In this document: positions 43,421-53,499 of the stretch, piece after piece | How the letters are laid out: each line of letters starts with the position of its first letter | Position numbering within the stretch: the stretch's first letter is position 1 | Source: Clitopilus passeckerianus | Taxonomy: Eukaryota; Basidiomycota; Agaricomycetes; Agaricales; Entolomataceae | Assembly: GCA_944990035.1 (NCBI GenBank) | Contig: CALYLX010000124.1 | Span: forward strand, 62,001-126,000 | Length of the DNA: 64,000 nucleotides | Direction of reading: 5' to 3' | Notes under the pieces: generated by a model | Seen by the model: the letters and a program-made list of their open reading frames with translations, nothing else | Databases searched by the model: none | Told to the model about the DNA's origin: nothing | Translations under genes and position numbers: made by a program

Positions 43421-43963
43421 ATGGCCATTAGCCCGAAGACTTCGCTCCCACGACACGACTTATCAGACTTTGAGACGGCGAATATGGGGCAAATCGTAGA
43501 AGATATCGTCTATGATACGATGTGTGTACCTCTACAGTTGTTTCATTCATCCAGTTAGCTAACGATGACATGCAGGAGGCCCAGGCCAACGGTTAAGATG
43601 CTTTATAGCTACCCCCTCCGCAACGTCGCAGGCTTCTCAATCATTGCCTTGAGCGTTTCCTTTCCTCCGGGCGCTGCATCTCCTCCACACCGACATGGAG
43701 GTGCGTCTGTATCTGGTTTGGTCATCAGCGGAACGGCCTACAACAAGATGAACAATGAACCCACTATGCTACTGACCAAGGGCGAGACGTGGTATGAAGC
43801 ACCTGGATGTCACCATAAATACAGCGCGAATGCTAGTGACACCGAGCCATTGGAGCTGTTGGCAACTTTTGTTGTTGAGACCAAGGTCGTAGAAGAAGGT
43901 GGGCCAGGCGCGCTGGTACAGGTTGACGAAGAGTATAGGGATTTAAAGTTCGGGACTGCATAG
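43421..43963 (+). CDS. Single-domain cupin protein
   Basis: Exons 43421..43521 and 43576..43963 with a 54-nt GT-AG intron give 162 residues. The cupin barrel covers about residues 50-150: motif 1 around 'PPGAASPPHRHGGASV' supplies the H-x-H metal ligands but lacks the usual glutamate, and motif 2 'GETWYEAPGCHHKYSAN' supplies the third histidine. 'GLVISGTAYNKMN' is the strand between. The domain is of the small RmlC-like type common in fungi; substrates range widely, so no reaction can be named. No signal peptide. The retrotransposon's 5' LTR ends 510 bp upstream with its own promoter reading away. The start at residue 22 is possible (see TATA box). Confidence 0.8.
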
Positions 43964-44252
43964 TTTGCCCGGATTCCTACTTCTCGTGACAACTTTCCGG
44001 TCTGTTCGGAGATACAAAGGGTAAAGTAGATGCATGGACATATTGATCGGGATCTCATGTAGCGAGAGAGACTTCGGCGAACATGTACAACACTGATAAA
44101 ATATGGAGCCCATTCACAAGGGGAAATGAGTCCTTGGAGATACTACGTTACGACTGTTCACTCGGAAGGGGGCGTCGCTCGTTCAAGGCGGCAATTCATT
44201 TTCTTCCGATAATGCTACTACACAAGTTCGGAAATGCACTTATTGAAGGCAG
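43964..44252. other. Intergenic
   Basis: This separates the convergent cupin gene and the minus-strand pseudogene. Nothing recognised. Confidence 0.5.
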
Positions 44253-44819
44253 CTAGTATCGGCTGAGGAAATGGGACACCAGTACTATCGGTGATTGCGG
44301 GGCCGGTGGATGTTCCTGGACAACTGGTGAGGACCGGTCGTGGAGAGCTCTGATTATTTGCTCACCCGCTTTGATGTCCACAACCCAAGCTAGATTCTTT
44401 CTGGTTTGAGCATCAAAGTATTTAATTGGCGCTCCAGTGGGGTTTTCTGCGCGGTAGACTCTACAGGCCTAGAAGCAAATCAGGAACAGACCGACTTACC
44501 GCTGAATGTAATTGAGCCGGCTGGGAGACAGGGCAGTAGATGAAATTTCAACATACTGGGAGGTAAGGGGCTAAATAAACAACATGTATAAGCCGGGATT
44601 TGGTCCCAAGTTGGAGTTTACGAACCTTCACCGCCAGACAAGGTGAGCAATACCAGCTGGCACACAACAGCACTTGAACTATCCTTTTGACTTAGAACGA
44701 TGTATTCAATACGAACGGATTACCGCTGACGGAGTGTTAATGATCAGAGGGGACGAAGAAGGCGCAGAGAGTCCGCCAGCAACAAGGAAAGCAAGAGTGG
44801 TAAGGAAGGCAGATCTCAT
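44253..44819 (-). pseudogene. Secreted Kre9/Knh1-like family gene with premature stop
   Basis: ATG at 44819 starts a signal peptide (about 19 residues) followed by 'SPLIINTP'. Exon 1 ends at 44731 on a GTCAGC donor; exon 2 is 44678..44626 ('SSAVVCQLVLLTLSGGE') with a GTTCGT donor. Exon 3 starts at 44570 and reads 'PYLPVC' into a TGA. Beyond it, family-like sequence resumes in other frames, with a later exon 'NPTGAPIKYF' and 'LAWVVDIKAGEQIIRAL' to a stop at 44253. Such proteins have an N-terminal beta-sandwich and a Ser/Thr-rich tail and sit at the cell surface. If the TGA is real, only about 54 residues are made. Paralogous relics lie at 32.4 and 34.85 kb. Confidence 0.6.
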
Positions 44820-44899
44820 TGGGAAGAAGATGGAGTATGAAATTTAGACTCCTGCAATCTTTACACCACCCACGAAGGCCATCGGCACGCCAGGTAAGG

Positions 44900-47000
44900 A
44901 ATCTCCCTAATACTGCACATCATCCACAGAACATGGCCTGCTGTCAGCGTCCAAGAAGCACCAAGTGAGGTAACCGAGTGGATGTGATGACATCAAACCC
45001 TAGCATAGCCGGACGACTCGCCGGTCGACGTTCTCCCCCACCCCCCGATGAGTTTATGACACTACAACGAGTGTATGGCGTTGAATACAGCGGGGTAACC
45101 TCCTAATGATTGAGGCCCGCACGCCATCGTGGACGAGATCTTCCGCGAAAGAAAAGACCCTCGACCTCAGCTAGAAAGTCACTTATACATAGAAGGTGGA
45201 ACTAGGCCTGGACGGGGGATGATGGTCATACGCCTTGTGGATGTGAAACGGGTATGTATGAAGACTACCGCTCGGGGGATCTGAACGAGGATAATCTTCC
45301 GTGACATCAACGTCAGCAGAGGTGGGGAAGTATGGGTGTCGTAGGGTGTTCTTCTGCCGGATCCCGGCATTTCTCCCTGAATCGCATTCCCGTACTCTTC
45401 CTGGTGTTCTCTTCTTCGATGTAGCTCTCCTCGTTTGAGCATCTGATTCCTATCGGTTCCATCCATCGTACGGCTCCTACATGACCCTTCCAGCCTCCCT
45501 CCCTACCGCTCTCCTTTCCTCCTCTCCTCTCCTCTCCCTACCGCCACGTCCCTCATACGAAGTGAGAATCTCACTGTTGCCATAAATCTTCTCCAGCAAA
45601 GGTCGTCGCACGAAGGCAAGAATATGAAGCTGCACCGAGGACCAGGAACCTCCAACACCAAAGGGCTTAACGTTCTTGTCGTTAGAACCGTCTTCCATTG
45701 AAAAAGGTTGGGGTGAGTGACGGGTAGCTTCGGCGGCGTGAGCGTCAGTTGGGATGCGGAACCAGGAGCAACAAGGAGGGGGCAGGATAGCTCGGAGGCG
45801 TGGCAGGTATGTATGGGCTAACAAAGATGCCACGGCGTAGGTGAGGGTTGAGAACAATGAGAAGGGACGCGACGATTACGAAAGGTATGAGGATCTTGCG
45901 CACATGCTTGCTCCCGGTGCTTCTCCATACTCCTCGTGGCGTACACCAGATGTCCCAGCTTTCTCACTTGACCCTCTGAGTGAACTTGGATGGAGAGCTG
46001 TGGAATGGACGTTACGACGACCCAGCGCAAGGGCTCCTCCTCTACGATCACATAAGTCTCAAAGGTAGGGGAGGGTGGCAGGGGGACGTGGCGTGGTCGC
46101 CTTAGGAGAGGTAGAGGTGAGCCTAGGAAGACTGTCAACGACGACAAGCAAGAAGGATTTGGAACCGTGACCGGCACCTGCAAAACGACCAGAGGATGAT
46201 GGCAGGTTATCAACAAGCGAACGCTTACATCAGCGGGGATTGGTCGTCTGGTTTGCAATCTCTCCCTTGGCGTTTCCGCCTATGACCCTCTAAGAAATCG
46301 CCATACTCAGGCGCGGCTCGAACATAGCATCTAAAATGTACTTCTATGATGATAGGGAGTGATCGGCTTGACATTTTCAGCCTCTTCTCCTCTCAAGACA
46401 GATACCTCTTTGACCGCCAGCTGTACCAAGCCACTTCTCAATTGAAGTTGAAGGCACTCTGTTTGAACCGGTATTTGGGATATCTAGCCCACAGGAACAT
46501 TCTATCCCATCTAGTGAAGCCAAGGTCTGACTTCCATCTCTCCTGTTGACGGCTCGACCTAAGTTACGGCCAACCATGCTTCCGCATTCTTAAAGTCTAT
46601 ACAACCTTATCTTGACATTCTTCTCAAGTTCTCAGATGTACGGGTTAAACCTGGCTTACAATGTGGCAAAGAGGTGAGAGTGGCGTGCTGTTTCTTGGCA
46701 TGGCAGCTTCCACACGAAGTGTTATCGGATTTGCGCGAGCGAAATATTGGCGCGCCAAAAGGGTCAGCTGCGGTGACTTCTAGGATCTCTCTGTGGGTTC
46801 AGGATTGAATGGCGACTAGAACGAACTCGGTGGTCTTCCTTTCAACATCTTGGCATGGTTGGAGGTTGCTGCTAGAGCTGCGAAATACCCTCATCCACCA
46901 TCAGCGCCCAGCATGTAAGCACTTGACATCGACACCTCCTGTTGAGATGCTGGGTGTTAAAGGTCAGACAAGTACCCTGATATGAATCTACCTCTTGTGA
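44900..47000. other. Decayed sequence with protein-like minus-strand pieces
   Basis: Minus-strand frames at 45477..45857 ('SSVQLHILAFVRRPLLEKIYG') and 45818..46258 ('ETYVIVEEEPLRWVVVT', 'VHSEGQVRKLGHLVY') read protein-like in adjoining phases and may be exons of one broken gene. I recognise no domain and could not join them with confidence. Confidence 0.3.
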
Positions 47001-47181
47001 TTATAGGTTGACAAGTTGCGTGCGGGTCCAAGCCTGTAAATTCATGTATAAAGAGGGTGTCCAAATCCTCAAGCAACACAGAAGTCAGTTTCAATCTACC
47101 ATCTCAGCCTCAGGTTCGTCTTATGCCAGTAAAAGCAACATTTTACCAAACCTCACCCAAAACACATCCAGAACAGTGAAC

Positions 47182-47658
47182 ATGCGGCTCCACAGCACCC
47201 TCGCCGTATTTTATTCAAGCATAGTCCCTCTGGTGATTGCAACCCCCGTCGTCCCCGATGAAGGGTTGGCGTAAGTGATTATAATTATATTCACCCAAGC
47301 CCATCGTTCTTACGCTTGTCAACCTGCAGCCCCATCAGGAGAACTGTAAACAACAAAGAATCAACGTGAGTGATCCCATTCCAGCCAACTCAAACTGGCA
47401 TGCTTATATTCATTAATCTTTTCACGTAGCCCTCCGAGGAATTATTCAGTTTGGCCCTACTGCGGCGGCGACAACTACCACAATCGCTGCTGGACCTATT
47501 GCAACCAATGGTTTACCGCCCTGTGTTTCGTTTACCCCGACGTCCGGTGCAGTACAGATAGCGATTGTGAGGCGGTGAGACTTGCTGGAAGGCCACCTGA
47601 GTGCTGGTCTAGTTGTGGAAGCTATCCGTGGACTTTCCCACCGGATAGTCCTCCCTGA
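47182..47658 (+). CDS. Secreted eight-cysteine protein, copy 1
   Basis: Exons 47182..47270, 47330..47365 and 47430..47658 give 117 residues; introns are 59 and 64 nt, GT-AG. Residues 1-20 are a signal peptide ending V-I-A-T. A short charged linker includes 'IRRTVNNKEST' from the 36-nt exon 2. The mature domain has eight cysteines spaced C-x8-C-x3-C-x7-C-x7-C-x5-C-x11-C-x3-C, with 'NRCWTYC' and 'PDVRCSTDSDC' matching the paralogue at 57.2 kb, and ends G-S-Y-P-W plus a proline tail. Four disulfides are likely. This is a small secreted effector-like or defence-type protein; I know no named family with this spacing. Start and splice phases agree with the paralogue. Confidence 0.75.
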
Positions 47659-47699
47659 AGAGGGTGTATACAAGGACGTCGTTCCACAAGTCAAACTTG

Positions 47700-50249
47700 T
47701 GGAGAGTAGTGTTGACGGATACTATTCTTAAATGGTGTTTTTTCGTGCCCTGATTTGAATCGAGAGGTAGCAAGAGATATTTCATTCGTTGGAAGTATAG
47801 TAAATTGAGTTAACCGAGGTCGCATGCCATCCAGATCGTTGTTCCTGCCCCCCGCTCTCCTCCTCCCACCCTTTCATCATGAATAAGCGGGGTGAGCCCC
47901 ATTGCGGTCACTCAAACGAAGGTAGGTGCACGGCCGTACTTCCCACTCCACACGAGGGTGGCGAACACAGTGGCAGAAGAAACAGGATCTCCAGCTCGGC
48001 AAGATGGCAAGACGGGCGGGAGCAACTCGGGGGTGGAGTAAGAAAATGTCAACACCGGACATCACATCGCCTCTTGTACCCGCTTACTCCGCCTGCGATC
48101 CGTATATCCAGGATGAATCTCTCTTTCATCCTGTACCCGCAAAGTGGGAGAGACTCATCCAGACGATCGGTGTCCATCACCATAATGTTAGGAGGGCGAT
48201 TCGGGATCCAGATTGAGGATGATGTTTCTCCTACTAATACAAGGGTTCACAGAAGAATGTGATGAGGTCGTATGCGGGAAGGAGAGGTGGGTCTAGGGAA
48301 TGTGCATGCTGACGATGAGTCAGAGGGACGTCGGTAATTCAGGAAGGGGGACGGTGACGCTGATGTGGTCAAGGCTGACACGAAGTAGGGCGTTATGTTG
48401 CACTTGCGCACTTCCTTCCCTTCCTTGACTCCTTCCCCCCTTTCCAGCCACACTCTTAGCCACGCTGCCTCGTTCGTCCTTCGTCCCGGCTATCGCAAGG
48501 TGGGCAGTAGGTGGCATCCTGAGACTACCCTCCCTCTCCAATTCCGTGAACAATTCCTTTCTTCGGCACTATTCGGAGATCTACCACCAGAAGTCTTCAC
48601 GAAGTCGGCGTGCGGGAGTCGTTAGAGGGTAACATCTTCTTCGACAGATACGGCACTCCTTACGGATCCACCACGTCTCCTTTTTGTTGACCAGGCATAG
48701 CTTTTTCTCCCGCCTAGCTTCAGCATCCTTCGTTAGAATCGGCTTCAAGAATGCTGAAGGAAAAGCTCTAAAATTCGATTTGTGATGTATCTGTGTTGCC
48801 AAACGGGTAAGACCAACTGTGGGTTCCGTAACGACCGTGACGTACGAGGCGGAAAGAGTATACTTGTCGGGAGCAAGGAAGCAGCAGCAAGTGTATGTGA
48901 TACAGCAGGAACATGGTGCGAGGGGTTTATGCGTGTCGTCAGAGGATATAGGCTAGGGTATTGCCATAACCATGGTACCAGTAAGATACAGCGCTCTTGA
49001 CTCAGAGGTCTCTCGGAATCGGGCGTAAGGATTTGGAGGAGGAATCCTGAACGAGGAAGGATAGAGAGATGAAGCGAGTTTGTTGTGCAAGATGACATAT
49101 TCAAGTTCAAGTAAATGTAAGAGAAAGAGCAAGGATATGATAGAAATGACAGACCTTCATCCTTGAATAAATTGCTATCGAATTGAACGAGCTGGGAAGC
49201 GAAGTTGTCGGCCGTCGTGGTGGAAGAACGAGGAAAGAGATGGAATTCAAACAGCTTAGTAAGCGTGTCAACCACAGGATCATCGCACCATAGGCCAAGT
49301 GGTAAACGTACGTGCAACTGCGTTTATTCAAAAGTTGGGGGCTGCCTGTCAGACACAGGCGTATGTCCTCCTAGTACAAATTCCTATTCAACTCTACACT
49401 CATTCTCTCCGCCCTCGGATGTCGACGTTTTCCGAGGATGTCCGTTGCCCGAGACACCATGCCTCGGACATGCCGTAAGGGAAGGATGGGGACAGATTCG
49501 AAAGAGGGAGTGACGGGTGCACGGGCAATAGCAGTTGGAGTCGCTCGAGCAAAGAAAGCGAAGATGAAGAAGTAATATCCCTGCAAACGAGTCTGCGGAT
49601 AGCTCGACGAGGGAAGGTCGCACGAAAGTCCACCAAGAACACCCACCAATTCACATCCCCTCCAGACCTCGCCATTCCCGTTCTCCATCTGATATCATCT
49701 TCGTGTCCCCTTCATCATTTTGCATGATACATTCAATCTCGGGCTCTGCCTCCCCGGCGTCTCCCCGCAACCTTGTAGCAAACCTCTACGCTTGTCGTTG
49801 TCGCCTCCAGACTTATACTACCGTCCACACGACCCTTCACCACCACCCTCATTCACATCGCTATCGTGTTCTGTTCGCAAAAAGAAAAGATACCGGGAAA
49901 GTTACCCCGCCCTGACACACCTCTGAGCCAACTTCTTTGATCGTATGACCCATGCCCTCTAACACAGCTTCGTCGCTATTATACCACACTACGCCACCAA
50001 CCGCTTCTTCACTGCTCACAACGGGAATATCCATACGCGTGTCCATCAAGCACCATCGTTGCTGCGGAAGCCTACACACCGCCACTCTCCACTCTTCAAG
50101 TTTCTCGTTCATCCTCATCGAATACTTTCCGTGCACGGCCCTAAAGCATTTGGGGGAGGGAGATCGAGTTGGTCGAGGACTATGATTCGGGCTTTCAAGC
50201 CTGCCGAAAGGCGTCACCAACAAGTTTCTTCCTTCCGCTCGCCCATCGT
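47700..50249. other. Decayed sequence, no intact gene
   Basis: Relics include a minus-strand copy of the 10.4-kb family near 49150..49230 ('QLVQFDSNLFKDEG' then a donor-like site) and a protein-like minus-strand frame at 49861..50259 ('LEEWRVAVCRLPQQRWCLMD'). A plus-strand frame ends 'VPAKWERLIQTIGVHHH' near 48190. None can be joined into a complete gene. Confidence 0.35.
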
Positions 50250-50256
50250 ACTTCGC

Positions 50257-51609
50257 CAACAGTGCGTGTAGACGCGTTGTAATGTAGCCAGCAATTAGTG
50301 GAAAAAGGTATTACAATATCTCCAGCGACTTTTGGGAATTATAGTGTGTATCCAATGAGTAGCTACATCGAATAAATACTATAATTCCTACCCAGATGAT
50401 TTCAATGACAATTTCTGCCCGAATAAAATCCTGCTGAGCCCCATTATAATTGCACTTAATCCCTTCGCGGCTGCATTATAATTTGAATACGTAACATCGG
50501 GGGCGGGGGTATTGACTCGGCAATTCGGTCCTACTACCCGAAAACTCAGAATTCACTAATTCTCCTACGCCTTATTACATGCTCCCAGCACGCTACATTT
50601 TGCTCCGAATCCGTGCTATTACTAGTTAACCAGATCCTAAAGTAAGTCCGGAAGACGCGGCGAAAGGTGCATGATTGAACCCCCGCTTGATCGACGATGC
50701 CGAACGTAAGCCTATTGGCCGCACAGTGAGCGGCTGACTTCTGCCGATAGGCCAACCAATGAACAATCCTACTCCGACGAGCTCCGAGGTCCAGCAAGAA
50801 TTCGGTTGTATTGTATTACATATCCAGCTGCAAATACCTAACGTAGACACATTATAGAGCACTAATAGAGTCATATACTATACATACACTGTAAATCAGA
50901 GCCATCCGCGGCCCAATCTGCGATATTGAAAAGGTCAGACGAAACTCGAAAGGTCGGTAGGGTTTTCTATACATTCCATGATCAAAGTCATGTTCGACGC
51001 TGAACTCCACCAACCAAGGGGAAGAATATATATCAACAGCCAGAAATGGAGACAGCAGTAAGGCTCATTGCCTTTTATCATCACTTATCTCTACTCTCTG
51101 TCGTCACTGGCTTTCTGTACGAAAGAACGCGGTCTTTGTGTGCCATGTATTGAGCATTTGGAAAGAAAGGGTATCCGCTCGCTATTTTTGCGCCGGCTAG
51201 AGCATAGACCGACCAATATAAGACCCTTCGAAAGCTTTGTAGTATTCTCCATCAAAAAGAGACAGCCCAGCTTGAGGAGCGAGGAAAAACAACAGGTAGA
51301 GAAAGTTGCAAGAACGGGGAATCGAACCCTCGAGTGCCAAAAATGAGCGACCGTACTAAAATCACTAAGCCAAAGGGTCATTGTATGCATTACTTGACAT
51401 AATATGATCAGTCCGTAATTGACCTGACCTGAATTATAATACGGAAATCTTGCCATCTGCGTTATAATGGGCGTCATATCACTGATTGGGGGTGTAACAA
51501 TCATATGTGTATTATAATCCGTTAACTAAATCAGCTCAGGGGGGCCGTATTGTAATACCATTTTCCACCAATTGCTGGATGTATTACAAAACGGCTACAC
51601 GGACTCCTC
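50257..51609 (+). mobile_element. TIR element family, copy 2 (1,353 bp)
   Basis: It begins CAACAGTGCGTGTAG and ends CTACACGGACTCCTC, flanked by the exact 7-bp duplication ACTTCGC (50250..50256 and 51610..51616). Terminal inverted repeats share CCA-GCAATT and TTACA/TGTAAT words, and ATTATAAT-type words cluster near both ends. A tRNA-like segment is kept on the minus strand (A box 51372..51362, B box 51328..51318). It is more diverged from copies 1 and 3 than they are from each other. Confidence 0.85.
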
Positions 51610-51616
51610 ACTTCGC

Positions 51617-52638
51617 CGCCGTCGGTATTCTGAGATCCTATACACGCCCTCCACTGCCCTCACCTTCGCCCCGATCGTATCTCATTTTCGCCATATTCTA
51701 CGAGCCCGCCGTTGCGGAGAATACCTTCCAAGATCCTTTGACGCTTGCTATATCACCACGCTATCTCTTCTCCCCCACTCTCAGTTCCTAAACGAAGCTC
51801 TTCGTCGCTCACATCCGCACTGCTGGATACTTCATCTCGGAAGAAAGCCTGGGGTTTCAAGGCCGGCGAAGATATATAACTACAAGCAGGTTTGGACCTT
51901 GCATAATATTATTGTTTCGCGGTCCAGCGCCGTATTCCCGTCATTCGTTGTGAGAAGGGGAGGAAGAGGAAGAGGGAGGGGAGGGTCGCATTGAGGATGT
52001 GCAACGCAACGGAGACGGATGGGAGCGGCATTAACGAGAATGCAGGACGTTGGCTGCCATGTAAGTGGGAGTGGCATGTTGGGGTGACGGTCAAGAAGTG
52101 CGGAGTTCATGACATGACTTTGGTTCGTTCTCTCTTGCCTCCTTCAGCTTCACAATTTGACGTACTCATTAGGATTTCTACGCCAAGCTCAATGCATCAA
52201 TTAGTGACTAAGACGACTCAGATTCCGTTCTCGGCCCTCAATCACCGACATTTGTAGCTTCTGTGGCTGATGAATTGTTCCGGGAGTTGGCTCAGCTACG
52301 TGGGAGATGTTGTTTTTCAGATGTACAAGGCCTCATCGTTGATGTGTACACGTAATCATTGTTTACCTTCTCATACACGACTGGCTCAGAATCGCGCTTT
52401 CGCATGTGTTCCATCGGAAAGATAGATATTGAAATATTCTGCTCGAGCATTCCTGGACAGATGGAGGGCAAACCTATGCAGGATGCTTCCGAAGTCGATG
52501 ATGCATGAATTGGCCAAAACGGCTGATTTGTGCACTTTTAGCCGAGGTGAGCGGGGGTTGGATGATATAACACGATTGACTTCATTTGATTTGGTTAGCA
52601 TCTGGTTAGCCCATATACGATTAGATCGAGGCGTCAAG
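51617..52638. other. No gene recognised
   Basis: Short overlapping frames only. A minus-strand frame 52386..52637 begins in the outer edge of the inverted repeat and could be a remnant gene served by the mirrored promoter, but it has no known motif. Confidence 0.35.
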
Positions 52639-53073
52639 CATGGAACGGGGCTTTTATGTCCTGCATAATACCGTTGAGATCAATAATTGCCCCACTTAGG
52701 GGATAAAATCAGCACATTCATTCCCCTTTTGGTGCGGCGGAAGAGTTGTCTACCTTGATAACTAGCATATTCATTCCCCTTTTGGTGCGGCGGAGGAGTC
52801 GTCTTCCTGTAGCATGGTTCCTCTTCATCTTGCCGAGTAAAGGAAGTCGTCTACCTTGATATACTCAGCGCAAGGGCAAGATGAAGAAGTCTGAAGAACC
52901 ATGCTACAGGAAGACGACTCCTCCGCCGCACCAAAAGGGGAATGAATATGCTAGTTATCAAGGTAGACAACTCTTCCGCCGCACCAAAAGAGGAATGAAT
53001 GTGTGGATCCGTCCTGCTAAGTGGGAAGATGATCTCAACGGTGTGTAGGGCATAAAAGCCTCGCCCCATGCCA
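52639..53073. repeat. Long inverted repeat with arms of about 200 bp
   Basis: 52639..52835 and 52870..53073 are inverted copies of each other around a spacer of about 35 bp. Each arm holds two direct copies of a unit with ATTCATTCCCCTTTTGGTGC. The outer edges carry mirrored promoter-like ATAAAAG words: 53052..53058 on the plus strand, upstream of the gene at 53121, and 52657..52651 on the minus strand. Confidence 0.8.
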
Positions 53074-53120
53074 ATCCGCTACATTTCTCCCCCTCACCAG
53101 CTATACCCAGCACTTCTACT

Positions 53121-53491
53121 ATGGAGTCGCCGAAGATCTCCATGTTTTCTGGCGCTGAAGGTGTCAAGATATTTGGAGGAAATTTTGCCGTCGTGAAGGT
53201 CAAAATTGTGGACCCCAACGTCGACGCACTCTTTGAAGGCGTAACTCAGGCCGCAAATCTATGCACATGTACGTCATATTGAACACATGTTCTCACTTCT
53301 CTCACCACCTTCTACTAGCTTCTACTACTCTATTTCAAGGGGCCAGAGACGTTGAGATCCACGACGCCCAATTCACGGCAACCGAGCACGAAATCATTCC
53401 TCTCTCGCTCGTTACTGGACGTTCGCATAGGCAAGGTAGGGCCGCCTCCTCGCCGTTCTTGTCAGCACACGATGGCTTAATTAGTTCATAA
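53121..53491 (+). CDS. Small protein with two GG.F repeat motifs, copy 2
   Basis: Exons 53121..53268 (148 nt) and 53319..53491 give 106 residues, with a 50-nt GT-AG intron. Exon 1 starts M-E-S-P-K-I-S and has 'FSGAEGVKIFGGNF'; exon 2 has 'FQGARDVEIHDAQF', in which the G-G pair is lost, followed by 'TATEHEIIPL', shared with the 28.3-kb copy. No signal peptide or other domain. The promoter (ATAAAAG 63 bp upstream) is part of the right arm of the inverted repeat. It is the plus-strand partner of the minus-strand gene at 28261..28613, 25 kb away. As there, it may be a solo N-terminal module of NLR-type proteins. Confidence 0.65.
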
Positions 53492-53499
53492 GGATCACA

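Noticed and set aside
48745..49317. 190-codon minus-strand frame as one exon
   Set aside because: It starts at a non-ATG codon; the recognisable part ('QLVQFDSNLFKDEG') is followed by a donor-like site as in the 10.4-kb gene, so the rest is probably read-through of an intron and decayed sequence.
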